This document shows positions 37,275 through 50,885 of a DNA stretch of 64,000 bases, piece by piece; positions within the stretch are counted from its first letter, which is position 1; each line of letters starts with the position of its first letter. The notes beneath the pieces were generated by a model that was not told the origin of the DNA, made no database searches, and worked only from the letters and a program-made list of their open reading frames with translations. The DNA lies in NCBI GenBank assembly GCA_026874595.1, contig CM049321.1, forward strand, positions 2,232,479 through 2,296,478, written 5' to 3'. Source of the DNA: Sipunculus nudus. Lineage: Eukaryota; Annelida; Sipuncula; Golfingiida; Sipunculidae. The position numbers and the translations under genes are program-made.

Positions 37275-40200
37275 TCTAGCCTGTCACATAGATATGGGTG
37301 AAACCCTAACCCTTGAAATACAAAGAGCACACTATGTCACAGTAAAACATACCTGTCACATATATACAGGTGAAAGCCTAACCCTTGAATTACAACCTGT
37401 GCACACATTGTCAAAGTAAAATGTGCTTGTCACAGAGATAAGAGTGAAACCCTAACTCGTGAAATACAAGATGAACATGGTGTGTCACAATACAATGTGG
37501 CTGTCATATAGATATAGGTGGAACCCTAACCCTTGAAATACAAGATGAGCAAATTGGTCACTGTTAAATGTACCTGTCTCATAGGTATGGGTGAAAGCCT
37601 AACCCTTGAAATCCATTATGAGCACACTGTGTCACTCTACAATGTGCCTGTCCCATAGATATGGTTGAAACCCTAACCCTTGAAATACAAGATGAGCATA
37701 CTGTGTCACTGTACAATGTGCCTGTCACATAGATATGGGTGAAACCCTTACCCTTGAATTACATTATGAGCACAGTGTGTCACTGTACAATGTGCCTGTC
37801 CCATAGATATGGGTGAAACCCTAACCCTTAAAATACAAGATGAGCATACTGTGTCACTGTACAATGTGCCTGTCCCATAGTTATGGGTGAAACCCTAACC
37901 CTTGAAATACAAGATGAGCAAATTGGTCACTGTTAAATGTACCTATCTCATAGGTATGCGTGAAACCCTAACCCTTGAAATACATTATGAGCACACTGTG
38001 TCACTGTACAATGTGCCTGTCCCATATGTACGGGTGAAACCCTAACCCTTGAAATACAAGATGAGCACACTGTGTCACTGTACAATGTGCCTGTCATATA
38101 GGTATAGGTGAAACCCTAAACCCTTAACTACAAGATGAGCACACTGTGTCACTGTACAATGTGCCTGTCACATAGATATAGGTGAAACCCTAACCCTTGA
38201 AATACAAGATGAGCATGCTGTGTCACAATATTAAAAATACAGCTGTCATAAAGATATAGATAAAACCTTAACCCTTGAAATACAAGATGAGTACACTGTG
38301 TCACAATATTAAAAATATGGCTGTCATATAGATATAGGTGAAACCCTAACCCTTGAAATACAAGATGAGCACACTGTGTCACTGTACAATGTTCCTGTCA
38401 CATAGATATGAGTGAAACCCTAACCCTTGAAATACAAGATGAGCACATTGTGTCGATCACTGTACCATGTGCCTGTCACATAGATAAGGGTGAAACCCTT
38501 ACCCTTGAAATACAAGATGAGCATGCTGTGTCACAATATTAAAAATACAGCTGTCATAAAGATATAGGTAAAACCTTAACCCGTGAAATACAAGATGAGT
38601 ACACTGTGTCACAATATTATAAATGTGGCTGTCATATAGATATGGGTGAAACCCTAACCCTTGAATACAAAATGAGCACACTGTGTCACTGTACCATGTG
38701 CCTGTCACATAGATATGGGTAAACCCTAACCCTTGAAATACAAGTTGAGCACACTGTGTCACTGTACAATGTGACTGTCACATAGATATGGCTGAAATTG
38801 TAATCCTTGAAAAAGAAGATGTGCATACTGTGTCACAATATTAAAAATATGCCTGTCATATAGATATAGGTGAAACCCTAACCCTTGAAATACAAGATGA
38901 GCACACTGTGTCAATGTACAGTGTGCCTGTCAGATAGATATGAGTGAAACCCTAACCCTTGAAATACAAAATGAGCACACTGTGTCACTGTACAATGTTC
39001 CTGTCACATAGATATGAGTGAAACCCTAACCCTTGAAATACAAGATAAGCACACTGTGTCATTGTACCATGTGCCTGTCACATAGATAAGGGTGAAACCC
39101 TAACCCTTGAAATACAAGATGAGCATGCTGTGTCACAATATTAAAAATACAGCTGTCATAAAGATATAGGTAAAACCTTAACCCTTGAAATACAAGATGA
39201 GTACACTGTGTCACAATATTAAAAATATGGCTGTCATATAGATATAGGTGAAACCCTAACCCTTGAATACAAAATGAGCACACTGTGTCACTGTACCATG
39301 TGCCTGTCACATAGATATGGGTAAACCCTAACCCTTGAAATACAAGTTGAGCACACTGTGTCACTGTACAATGTGACTGTCACATAGATATGGCTGAAAT
39401 TGTAATCCTTGAAAAACAAGATGTGCATACTGTGTCACAATATTAAAAATATGCCTGTCATATAGATATAGGTGAAACCCTAACCCTTGAAATACAAGAT
39501 GAGCTTACCGTTTCACAATACAATGTGGCTGTCATATAGATATGGATAAAACCCTAACCCTTGAAATACAAGATGAATACACTACTCACAATAGTATATT
39601 GCTTGCCAATAGGCCTTTTGTTTAGCTTTTTCCGAACTGATTTCAAAAGGCTGAATCAAAGTGAATGAGTATCACTGTGAAATGTGTCTTTCACATAGAT
39701 ATGGGTGAAACCCTAACCCCTAAAATACAAGATGAGCACACTGTGTCACTGTACAATGTGCCTGTTACATAGATATGGCTGAAATTGTAACCCTTGAAAT
39801 ACAAGATGAGCATGCTGTGTCACAATATTAAAAATACAGCTGTCATAAAGATATAGGTAAAACCTTATCCCTTTAATACAAGATGAGTACACTGTGTCAC
39901 AATATTAAAAATATGGCTGTCATATAGATATGGGTAAAACCCTAACCCTTGAAATACAAAATGAGCACACTGTGTCACTGTACCATGTGCCTGTCACATA
40001 GATATTGGGAAACCCTAGCCCTTGAAATACAAGATGAGCACACTGTGTCACTGTACAATGTGCCTGTCACATAGATATGGGTAAAACCCTAACCCTTGAA
40101 ATACAAAATGAGCACACTGTGTCACTGTACAATGTGCCTGTCACATAGATATGGCTGAAACTGTAACCCTTGAAATACAAAATGTGCATACTGTGTCACA

Positions 40201-43200
40201 ATATTAAAAATATGGCTCTCATTAGATATAAGTGAAACCCTAACCCTTGAAATACAAGATGAGCAGACTGTGTCACTGTACAGTGTGTCTGTCACATAGA
40301 TACGAGTGAAACCCTAACCCTTGAAATACAAGATGAGCACACTGTGTCACTGTACCATGTGCCTGTCACATAGATATGAGTGAAACCCTAACCCCTGAAA
40401 TACAAGATGAGCACACTGTGTCACTGTACAATGTGCCTGTTACATAGATATGGCTGAAATTGTAACCCTTGAAATACAAGATGAGCATGCTGTGTCACAA
40501 TATTAAAAATACAGCTGTCATAAAGATATAGGTAAAACCTTAACCTTTGAAATACAAGATGAGTACACTGTGTCACAATATTAAAAATATGGCTGTCATA
40601 TAGATATGCGTGAAACCCTAACCCTTGAAATACAAAATGAGCACAATGTCACTGTACCATGTGCCTGTCACATAGATATGGGTAAACCCTAACCCTTGAA
40701 ATACAAATGAGCACACTGTGTCACTGTACAATGTTCCTGTCACATAGATATGAGTGAAACCCTAACCCTTGAAATACAAGATGAGCACACTGTGTCATTG
40801 TACCATGTGCCTGTCACATAGATAAGGGTGAAACCCTAACCCTTGAAATACAAGATGAGCATGCTGTGTCACAATATTAAAAATACAGCTGTCATAAAGA
40901 TATAGGTAAAACCTTAACCCTTGAAATACAAGATGAGTACACTGTGTCACTATACCATGTGCCTGTCACATAGATATGAGTGAAACCCTAACCCTTGAAA
41001 TACAAGATGAGCACACTGTGTCACTGTACAATGTGCCTGTTACATTTATATGGCTGAAATTGTAACCCTTGAAATACAAGATGAGCACGCTGTGTCACAA
41101 TATTAAAAATACAGCTGTCATAAAGATATAGGTAAAACCTTAACCCTTGAAATACAAAATGAGTGTACTGTGTCACAATATTAAAAATATGGCTGTCATA
41201 TAGATATAGGTGAAACCCTAACCCTTGAAATACAAAATGAGCACACTGTGTCACTGTACCATGTGCCTGTCACATAGATATGGGTAAACCCTAACCCTTG
41301 AAATACAAGATGAGCACACTGTGTCACTGTACAATGCGACTGTCACATAGATATGGCTGAAATTGTAATCCTTGAAAAAAAAAGATGTGCATACTGTGTC
41401 ACAATATTAAAAATATGGCTGTCATATAGATATAGGTGAAACCCTAACCCTTGAAATTCAAGATGAGCACACTGTGTCACTGTACAGTGTGCCTGTCACA
41501 TAGATATGAGTGAAACCCTAACCCTTGAAATACAAGATGAGCATGCTGTGTCACAATATTAAAAATACAGCTGTCATAAAGATATAGGTAAAACCTTAAC
41601 CCTTGAAATACAAGATGAGTACACTGTGTCACAATATTAAAAATATGGCTGTCATATAGATATGCGTGAAACCCTAACCCTTGAAATACAAAATGAGCAC
41701 AATGTCACTGTACCATGTGCCTGTCACATAGATATGGGTAAACCCTAACCCTTGAAATACAAATGAGCACACTGTGTCACTGTACAATGTTCCTGTCACA
41801 TAGATATGAGTGAAACCCTAACCCTTGAAATACAAGATGAGCACACTGTGTCATTGTACCATGTGCCTGTCACATAGATAAGGGTGAAACCCTAACCCTT
41901 GAAATACAAGATGAGCATGCTGTGTCACAATATTAAAAATACAGCTGTCATAAAGATATAGGTAAAACCTTAACCCTTGAAATACAAGATGAGTACACTG
42001 TGTCACTATACCATGTGCCTGTCACATAGATATGAGTGAAACCCTAACCCTTGAAATACAAGATGAGCACACTGTGTCACTGTACAATGTGCCTGTTACA
42101 TTTATATGGCTGAAATTGTAACCCTTGAAATACAAGATGAGCACGCTGTGTCACAATATTAAAAATACAGCTGTCATAAAGATATAGGTAAAACCTTAAC
42201 CCTTGAAATACAAGATGAGTATACTGTGTCACAATATTAAAAATATGGCTGTCATATAGATATAGGTGAAACCCTAACCCTTGAAATACAAAATGAGCAC
42301 ACTGTGTCAATGTACCATGTGCCTGTCACATAGATATGGGTAAACCCTAACCCTTGAAATACAAGATGAGCACACTGTGTCACTGTACAATGCGACTGTC
42401 ACATAGATATGGCTGAAATTGTAATCCTTGAAAAAAAAAGATGTGCATACTGTGTCACAATATTAAAAATATGGCTGTCATATAGATATAGGTGAAACCC
42501 TAACCCTTGAAATTCAAGATGAGCACACTGTGTCACTGTACAGTGTGCCTGTCACATAGATATGAGTGAAACCCTAACCCTTGAAATACAATATGAGCAC
42601 ACTGTCACAATATTAAAAATATGGCTGTCATATAGATATAGGTGAAACCCTAACCCTTGAAATACAAGATGAGCTTACCGTTTCACAATACAATGTGGCT
42701 GTCATATAGATATGGATAAAACCCTAACCCGTAAAATACAAGATGAGCACACTGTGTCACTGTACAATGTGCCTGTTACATAGATATGGCTGAAATTGTA
42801 ACCCTTGAAATACAAGATGAGCATGCTGTGTCACAATATTAAAAATACAGCTGTCACAAAGATATAGGTATAACCTTAACCCTTGAAATACAAGATGAGT
42901 ACACTGTGTCACAATATTAAAAATATGGCTGTCATATACTTATGGGTGAAAGCCTAACCCTTGAAATACAAAATAAGCACACCGTGTCACTTTACCATGT
43001 GCCTGTCACATAGATACGGGTAAACCCTAACCCTTGAAATACAAGATGAACATACAGCGTGACAGTGATATGTGATTATCACACATGGGTAAACCCCTAG
43101 CCCTTGAAATACAACATGATCACACTGTGTCACAGTAAACTGTGCCTGTCACATAGATATAGTTGATACCCTATCCTTTGAATTACAAGATGATCGTACT

Positions 43201-43305
43201 GTATCACAGTAAAATGTGGCTGTTAAATAGATATTGGTGAAACCCTAACCCTTGAAATACAAGATGAGCACACTGTCAGAGTAAAATATGCCTCTCACTG
43301 AAACA
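37275..43305. repeat. 74-bp minisatellite, ~80 units, telomere-like core
   Basis: The unit reads approximately 'gatgagcacactgtgtcac' - 'tgtacaatgtgcctgtcac' - 'atagatatgggtg' - 'aaaccctaacccttgaaat' - 'acaa', with 74-bp spacing (for example 'gtgtcact' at 37,629 and 37,703). Main subtypes have 'actgtacaatgtgcctgtcac' replaced by 'acaatattaaaaatacagctg' or 'acaatattaaaaatatggctg'. Edge units are the most diverged. Each unit contains about two CCCTAA-like repeats. An unrelated ~80-bp stretch interrupts the array at 39,594-39,672. Because 74 is not a multiple of 3, open frames across the array shift frame and do not suggest a protein. Confidence 0.95.
40481..42592. repeat. recent 1,056-bp duplication inside the 74-bp array
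   Basis: 40,481-41,536 and 41,537-42,592 are almost identical and share private variants: 'gagcacaatgtcac' with a 4-base loss, 'gataagggtg', 'ttacatttatatggctg', and a run of extra A before 'gatgtgcatac'. The duplicated block holds about 14 minisatellite units. Confidence 0.85.
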
Positions 43306-44645
43306 CTGTTGCTCAGAGGCTATGTAGAATTATGAGATAACTATGTTGATTTTGCTGTTGATTTATAACTTTATTGAAAAAGAATATATGTGTTCTCACT
43401 TCTGACCACCATGTTTTTTGCACAGTTCTGATCAAAATCATGCATGTAGCCTTCTGTCTGAATGAAAGTATATGTGTAAAAGGAGCAATATACACAATAT
43501 TTTGTGTACATAGGTAATAATACGCACAGTATCAGGTAAATAGTACAAACTATGCAGGATATCATGCAAACCGTAGTGTGCATACCTGATGCCATGCATA
43601 TAGCCTCAGGCGAGTAATTTTGACTGGGTGATATATGAAGGCTTTGAAGCTACCATTTAGAAAATAACCTGGTAATGAAGTAATGTGGACCATGTTCGAA
43701 CTGATTCACAAACCATGTTAGTATGTCAGCATGGTGTGGGTAAGATACTGCAATTAAAGTAGAGGCTCAAGTTTCGCTGTGCTGCAGAACAAGTCATTCA
43801 GCTTAGTTGAATTAAAGACTGGTAGGAATACAAGCAGTCCCAAGTATACAGAATTAAGAGTTTGATGAGGGTGCACCACTCATTTAATAAGTATCATACT
43901 AATATTAATATTGATTACATGATAATTTGAGAGTGGTTAAGATAGGGCTTCAACCACATTTTATCCCAAGTTATTCCATTCTACGACTGTTCTAAGGGGA
44001 AAATGGTTATTAAAAGGGTCCTGTTATCCTACCTGCATGGTATGATGAAACTTCCATGCTAATTTTTAGTGGGTGCCACCTCATGGATATTTGCCAAAAA
44101 TAATTTATTACCCAAATTTGGGCCCTAAAATTGACCCTCTGCTGTCTCTTATGATATTCATCTGAATTGTTGTAAATACACATTTTTTTATATGTTGATA
44201 AATTCTGTTTTGGTCTGTTCCATACCTTAAAATTTCTATATAACTTTCATGTTTTCACTTGTAGAATCTTTAAAAAAAATATACCACTGACCATTTTAAG
44301 AATCAAATATTATAAAATCCCATCTCAGTTATCGGTTTTAAAGTGATCATTATGCTGACATAGTGATCCTTAGTAGCTGGCAAAGCCAAGATGCTGAAAA
44401 ATAATTTGTATCAAAACTTGAGGTTCAAAATTGGGGGGGGGGGTCGTCTGATACACGGGGTGTCTTATACAAAAGTAAATACAGTAATGCTAGTTTCTTT
44501 TTCCTAATCTGTTGATACTGATACTCATGGTTAGGTCTTTTAATTGAAATACACTGATTGATGCTTGGTTACAGGTAAACATACTCATAAAGCTAAAATA
44601 TGCATTTATTGACAAAATGAAGTGTACTTTTAGGCCATATGCTTA
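43306..44645. other. unassigned, no gene seen
   Basis: No repeat structure or coding signal recognised. A G11 run lies at 44,433. Confidence 0.4.
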
Positions 44646-44649
44646 TTTT

Positions 44650-45130
44650 TGGTGACTGTTGGAACTATTGATGCCTGTCAGAAAAGTAGGACCTTCATAC
44701 ACACTGTTATGTTTGTACTGTCATTGAATGTCAAAGCTGTCGGGGGGGGGGGGGGGTTTCTTAGAACATTTAGACCTTTATACTACCAGAGGATATGCTT
44801 CCTGCAGGAACTGTCGGCGGCCTCTCAGAGCAGTAAGACCTTCATATTGCTAGTTTATATGATCACTGTTGGTGACTGTCAGAGCTGTAGGAGATCTCAC
44901 AGAACAGTAACACCTTCATATTGCTACATTATATGCTCACTGTCAGTGACTGTCAGAACTGTTCGAGGCTTCTCAGGACAGTAACACCTTCATACTACCA
45001 GATGATATGCTTACTGTTGGTGACTGTTGGAACTGTCAGAGGCCTCTCAAAACAGTAAGACCTTCATAATATTACTTTATATGTTCTCTAGCTCACAACC
45101 ACTGACTCTCGGAGGCCTCTAAGAACATAG
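44650..45130. repeat. second 74-bp minisatellite, ~6 units, unrelated sequence
   Basis: Units anchored by 'cagtaagaccttcata' begin at 44,831, 44,905, 44,979 and 45,053 (spacing exactly 74), with more diverged units before and after. Other shared words are 'ggtgactgt.ggaactgt' and 'gaggcctctca'. I see no sequence similarity to the larger 74-bp array. A G15 run (44,742-44,756) interrupts the second unit. Confidence 0.88.
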
Positions 45131-46164
45131 TTATAGTTATCAATGTTTGGTATGTTTCCAAATAGAATAGTTTCAATTGGTTGAATATTAACCTGCATTC
45201 CTCTCAGTAATTTCATAATTTGTAAAACTTTGTTGGAAAATCCAGTGGAAATACTGTGAAGATGACAAGATAACCATAGAACCTGAAATTTCATTCTGTA
45301 ACATTACAATAAGTTATGCTTATGAATATGTGAGGAAGGATGTGTCTGTGTTATATTTTATGTAGTATTGGTATGGTAAAATAAATGCTTCACTTTTAAA
45401 ATGCATGATAAGACTGATTTATAAGGTTAAAATTGAATTAATCCCTTGCAAGGAAATTGCATTGTCTTGTTCTTTATACATTGTTAATTAGAATATAAAA
45501 TAACATTTGTAATGAAAATATTGATCGTTAAGGTTACAAAATGAAAATGAACAGCGTTAAATATGTTTAAATAATTAAGGTGTCAAGCATTATAATAAGC
45601 CTTCTGTCGATGACAGACTTCGTATAAGAAAATGTTAATAAAACTAGGTCATATATCGCCTACAATATATTTTAATTTTAGTTTACACAAGTGATGAAAG
45701 TGCTGGTTTAGCACTGTTGGCTGTGCGAGGTGTAGAAGCATCCCACATGTATAGGTAATAATAAGAGTAATTGATAGCCCAGTAATAGTAATAATAACAG
45801 ATGGTAATATGTGGTAATAGTAATAGTACGTGATATATCACAAACAGAAAGATATTGTTATAATAATACAATAACTCTAATAGACTCCATGTCTATTTAA
45901 AACATCCCACCAAAATATCTTTGAAATATAAAAAAATATATAAATGATATAAAATAATACAAATTTTATATTTGACATATATTTTTAGATAGATTTACCA
46001 ACATTTTATCAAAATAATCCACCCAATGGTTGTTTCGGTGTAGGTGTATGAAGGTTTTGACCATGAACCATCCAGTGGTTACTGAGTTAGTGTGACAGAC
46101 AAAAACCCATCCATACAAAAGCCCATCCCTGAACTTGCAGAATAGGACAAAAGCCCACCCTTGA
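45131..46164. other. unassigned AT-rich DNA
   Basis: Contains irregular TAA/TAG trinucleotide-rich stretches near 45,755-45,880 but no gene or recognised element. Confidence 0.4.
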
Positions 46165-46169
46165 CTAAA

Positions 46170-46234
<65 letters not shown>
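46165..46234. repeat. (AT)n microsatellite
   Basis: About 65 bases of AT dinucleotide. Confidence 0.97.
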
Positions 46235-46241
<7 letters not shown>

Positions 46242-47440
46242 ATTGTGAAACCCACAACTTTTAAATTATATTACCTATTTTCCACTCATCTTTGTTATAT
46301 GAATCATGTCAACTAATTCTTTGAGAATATAAAAAAACTAGTGACCTGGCCCTTTTTTGTCAAGGTCATGCAAATATGCAGATATACGTACACTGACTGA
46401 CTGAACATGTTTTATTGAGCAGCTACAGGTGGCTGTAGTCAAGGCTCCAGCCCTTTGTGCTCCTAAAGCATAATTGACATTTGATGGAGCGTATAGACGT
46501 GATGCCATATATATATGCAAGCATTGCAGGGAGCCGCGTGACCACCAGCGTTTTACCCATACTGGTGACCTGAGGAGAGCCACAGCACCCAAAGCCAAAA
46601 AGGCCAGGCAGAATACAAACCTATACCAACACCAGCAGCAGAGACCCAGCCAATCCATAGAGCAGAACTTGATCTTGAATGATTGGAGAGTGATTAACAT
46701 TTTCATCATAAGCCTGCAGCCTGGAGTACTGTTATGTTTTCCATTTTACTCAATAAAGGTGTATGTATTAGTTTTCAGTGATATGAGGTGTTTGTTTATG
46801 TGTATTTGTTGTGTTGTTTGTTGCCTCTTGCAGGTGTGCGTGATAAGTTTGTATTGTGTTATATACTGTAAGCAATGATGAGAATACAACATGCTGGTAG
46901 GGATAGTCTGTCCTCAAAATATAGTACTGCCCTTCCAGTATCCTCCAGAGAACCCCCGTCATAGCATGTTGTTATCCCCTGCATATTTTATATATTATTT
47001 TTGTAAAAGGAACAAGTGTATTTTGTGTGTGGGTGTATAAGCAAGTGTGTGTATCAGAAAAATCCTGACCATGCAATTTGTTTGATGTTGTATCTGAAAA
47101 ATATTAGGGTGAATATCATGTGCAAGAATAATAAAATACAGTGCTTTTTTTTTAATTTTTATTTTTCTTGGCTAGTTTTTCATATGGTAATGGTCTGGTA
47201 TTACCATACATTTTATTAGTAGCTTCTATAGTGGTTATTGCAGTGCATTCTTCATGCAGAAATTCATTAATATTCTGAACCCCGTAGCTTTTGAAGAATT
47301 GCTTATTTCCCTTGAAGTTGGATATATAATAATTGTCAAGGTGTGTATGTAATTATATATACATTTTTATGCTCTGCAAGAAATGCTCAGTTTTCATATT
47401 TCTATGTGACGTTTTGAATTTATATTTGTAGCAGACAATT
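46235..47440. other. unassigned; open frames of 123-134 codons but no domain
   Basis: Overlapping frames on both strands (plus 46,474-46,878, starting at TTG after a stop; minus 46,338-46,709) are the longest isolated ones in the window. The plus frame has a CxxC pair and several His near its start, but the second half turns into a low-complexity hydrophobic run rich in Cys and Val, typical of random TG-rich DNA. On the minus strand AATAAA lies just downstream of a GC-richer patch. No family is recognised, so I do not call a gene; a decayed transposon piece is possible. Confidence 0.35.
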
Positions 47441-49970
47441 CTTTAGCACCGACCACAGAACACTTTGAGTACAGTCTATCCTTTAATTCAGATGCAGAAA
47501 AAGAAATTTGATGAACTCAAGCAACAGAGATAATAAGTGACTGTCCAGGATCATTCCCAAAGGTATAGATGAAATTTTTGTAATGTATTTACTCCTTTTA
47601 GTTCTTCCAAGATTGCTCCTTACAAATAAACTAGTAAGAGCTTCCCATTGTTAAGCTTCCAATCATACATGTTGCTCACAATGACCTTGGTAGAATATTA
47701 CCTGTTCTTGAGTTCAAGACTTCAGCCAGGTTTCCATGGGCCGAGTTCACCTGCTGGATACACTGATATATAGTTTCTAGTAAATTGCACCGCAATACAC
47801 CCTTCACAGAATTTACTTTTTTTGTTGTTAGAACCCCGCTTGAAAAGGGGTGTATTATAGTGATTGACTTGTCCATCTGTCCATCCTTTCATCTTATCTT
47901 TTCTGTCCATCCGGGATGCTTTCTTTCGAGTGCAGTATTTCAATGAGATCTTTCTAGAATTCATGGTTCAAAATGGTGCCTGTTATCCAATTACAGACCT
48001 GCTTAATAACTATTATGGAGACTGGACCTCAGTAAGTGATTTTCATGCAAAATTTTGACAGAACATTGACACCCTTGAGGGTTTGTGTGCTTTAAAATTT
48101 CAGACTGCTGTTGAATCCATAAATATATGGCTGCCAATCAAATACTTTAAATCTTTTTACAATAACGTTTTAGACAATCCTGTGATTGTTTTATTAATTT
48201 GTTTCCCTTTTAGATTATTTATGGTAAAAAATTTCAGACCAATCTGACTTTCAATATGGATCCCTGTCCCCAATGGGCTGCCATTTTAGGAGCTGGAGCT
48301 AATTGAGGACCTTCAACCTCTAGTTTCATAATTGACTAATTTCTTTTGTGATTTTGTACCTGTAATTTGCTTCAAAATAAGTTATTTACAATGAGGTCAG
48401 AATTTGTCTAAGGACACTCTAATTGGATTAGTCTTAGTAGAAACAGCAGTCCTAATAGCAAAATAAAAAAGGATCAGAGTTTGTCTTGTGACAACCCCTC
48501 TGAGTTTGGCCTTGCAGGATCAATGATTCTGCTCCAACAGATCAGAGTAGGAATTGCTACATATAGTTTATTTATGTTAATATTTTTTTGTGATTCTTCA
48601 GTTGATATAAGAAATTTCCACCATTGTTTTAATTCCTATCACAGAACTCCTCAACAGACATTATACTTTGATTGGGATGCAAAAAAGGCCTGTGATGTAC
48701 ACTCAACAACAAAGATGTTCGAAGTGACAACCCTGGACAATTCCTGAAGGTATAGTTGGAATTATTTTAATACAGATGTTCTCAGAACATACCCTTGCAG
48801 AAATGAGCATGAGAAAAGATGGAGCATGGTTTAAGCACTACTTAGGCATGTAAAAAACACCTTTGAGGTATTGTTCAGTGTGCATAAATGTTATCACAAT
48901 TGAATGGTACTTTGAAAATATTTGAGCAGACCTAGGAGCACAATAAAAGCAGGTAATCAGTTTATTTGGAGCACCAAAGCAGCAATTTCAGCACATTGTA
49001 TTTCTGAAGCACAGAATCAGTACACTTGGAGCACTAAAGAAGCACATGCAGTTTCAGCATTTTCAAAGTATTTCTGTACAGCATTTCAAGTGAAACATTT
49101 CACTGAAAGCACAAAATAAGCACAAATGAAGCACACTTTAAGCACACTTCATGTCCCAAAATTTCTGTAAGGGTTATATATGTTCAAATGGATGGTGGGA
49201 TTATCACAGATGTAAAATCATGGGACGAATTTACCGTACCAGCAAGTATGTGTGAACAGCCTTTCATAATTAATATATTTACAGTTCTCCTGTTAATTCT
49301 TCAGACATTCTTTCATATAAATATATTTGTTTTAAAGAGAAACAGCTCCCATTTGTCATCATACATGTTGTACACAATGATCATGCTAGTATATGTGTAT
49401 AGCCAATTCTTGAGTTCATGACTTTTTTCCAGGTTTGCATGAACTGAGATCACCAAATGGAAACTCTTATAGTTTCTGACAAATGGCACTGAAATACACC
49501 CTTCACTAAATTAAAGATATTTTGAATTATTAATTTCTTTTTTTTTTATTTTGTATCTTTTTTGGTAAATTACTTTAAGTAAGATCAGAATTAATTTAGG
49601 ATATTCTAATTGGATTTTGTCCCAGTGGTCAAATTTCAATCCTACTAGCATAAACAAAGATCATGGGTTTGTCTGACATCAACTCCTATTGGAGTGAGTT
49701 CTTACAGGATCAGCATTTCAAATTGATTGGAACAGTCATTGTTACATTAAGTATATTTATTGGAATATTCTTTTTTGTGATTTTTAAATTTATATGAGTC
49801 ACTTATATTGTTTTAATTCCTATCACAGAACCCTGTTGCAGTTTTTCTCCGCTGATGGGGTTACAGAAGTGCTCTACTGGTGGAGTTACAAAAAATTTAT
49901 GGTTCCTTAAAAGCAACCGAGGTGAAATGACAATACCTGGACACACCTTGAAGGTATACTCAAGTGACAT
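47440..49970. repeat. ~1.19-kb tandem repeat, 2 full units plus a partial
   Basis: The junction words 'cacagaac' ... 'aaggtata' recur near 47,451/47,560, 48,652/48,747 and 49,827/49,951 (spacing about 1,190-1,200). Within units, 'catacatgttg..cacaatga' (47,667 and 49,362), 'ttcttgagttca.gact' (47,704 and 49,410), 'aatacacccttcac' (47,795 and 49,493), 'ctctaattggat' (48,417 and 49,604) and 'ttttaattcctatcacagaa' (48,627 and 49,811) keep their order. The units are strongly diverged. The second carries a local 'aagcaca'-rich block (48,920-49,140). No coding signal conserved between units. Confidence 0.75.
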
Positions 49971-49972
49971 TA

Positions 49973-50170
49973 TTTTTAGCTCAGCTGACTGTAAGTCATC
50001 TGAGCTATATCTATCACTATTTAGCACTATTTCTCCTTTTGTGTGTTCATCTGGGGCACAACAGTTCATAGTTCATAGCAGGGCACAGATTGTAACCATT
50101 CAACCTAGAAACTTCTCACTACCTAGGAACTTCTCAAAATAGAAAACCTTGTGGGAGGACCTTGGAAAAT
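49973..50170 (+). mobile_element. family F head with a variant body
   Basis: 'tttttagctcagctgactg' then 'taagtcatctgagctata' is an intact family F head. It continues into 'cagggcacagattgtaacc', which belongs to the body repeated in tandem at 62,030-62,745 rather than to the usual 'gtccgtccg' body. No 3' end was found. It lies directly after the 1.19-kb tandem repeat. Confidence 0.65.
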
Positions 50171-50885
50171 CTCCCAAGAACCTAGGTCAAAACTGTTTTA
50201 CATGATCAATATTCTGTGAGCTTCACAGCAAAAATATGCCTTGAAGCACTATGATTATCTGTTGATTACCTTATTAACACCATGTCGTTTGAAGTATAGT
50301 TTAATTTTAAATCATGTTTGATGCAATTTTTTCTCTAAGTTTTGGCAGGAGTTTTAAAACTGATGACCTTGAACTTCATGTCAAATATGTGGCTTTATAG
50401 GATTTCTTGTGAATTCTGAAGTATTGCATATTGTTTTCTCAAATGGGATAAACATTTTAGTGACAGGCAAATACCTGAAATGTGTGGTAAACCTCAAGCA
50501 AAATGCAACAAAAGCAAAATCACCTCATTTTGATTCCTGGTTATGGCCTTAATGTAAAAAAAAAAGTTTTATGCAATAGTGTGATGGGAAAGTTTAAAAA
50601 TCATCACACACTTGTCCAGGCAGAATATACCTTTATTTCACTATACATCAGCATTCAAATGGAGTTGTATGAATGATCTCATCTCTTGGTTATCATCATG
50701 CTTATTCCTGTTCAAGATGTTTTGAAATAGTGTATTTCATGAACTACAATATACAATAGTATAGATCTAAAAAATCAGTGAATTCAAGGGACATCATGTG
50801 CAACACTATTCAAGTTGAAAATGATAAAAATAACCAAAGATCTCTATAAAACATTAACATTGTAAAAACTGTTGATATACATTAC

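Noticed and set aside
38149-42310. Minus-strand frames of 77-101 codons in the 74-bp array as a repeat protein
   Set aside because: The 74-bp unit is not a multiple of 3, so the frame shifts each unit and the open stretches end after a few units.
37275-43305. True telomere
   Set aside because: The TTAGGG-like motif is only about 13 of every 74 bases, and the array is interior with other DNA on both sides.
37275-43305. CRISPR array
   Set aside because: Units are contiguous with no unique spacers, and the DNA is animal-like; the same holds for the 339-bp, 148-bp and 81-bp arrays.
46474-46878. 134-codon plus-strand frame with a CxxC motif
   Set aside because: Starts at TTG right after a stop, and its second half is low-complexity hydrophobic sequence from TG-rich DNA. 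A 123-codon frame overlaps on the other strand.
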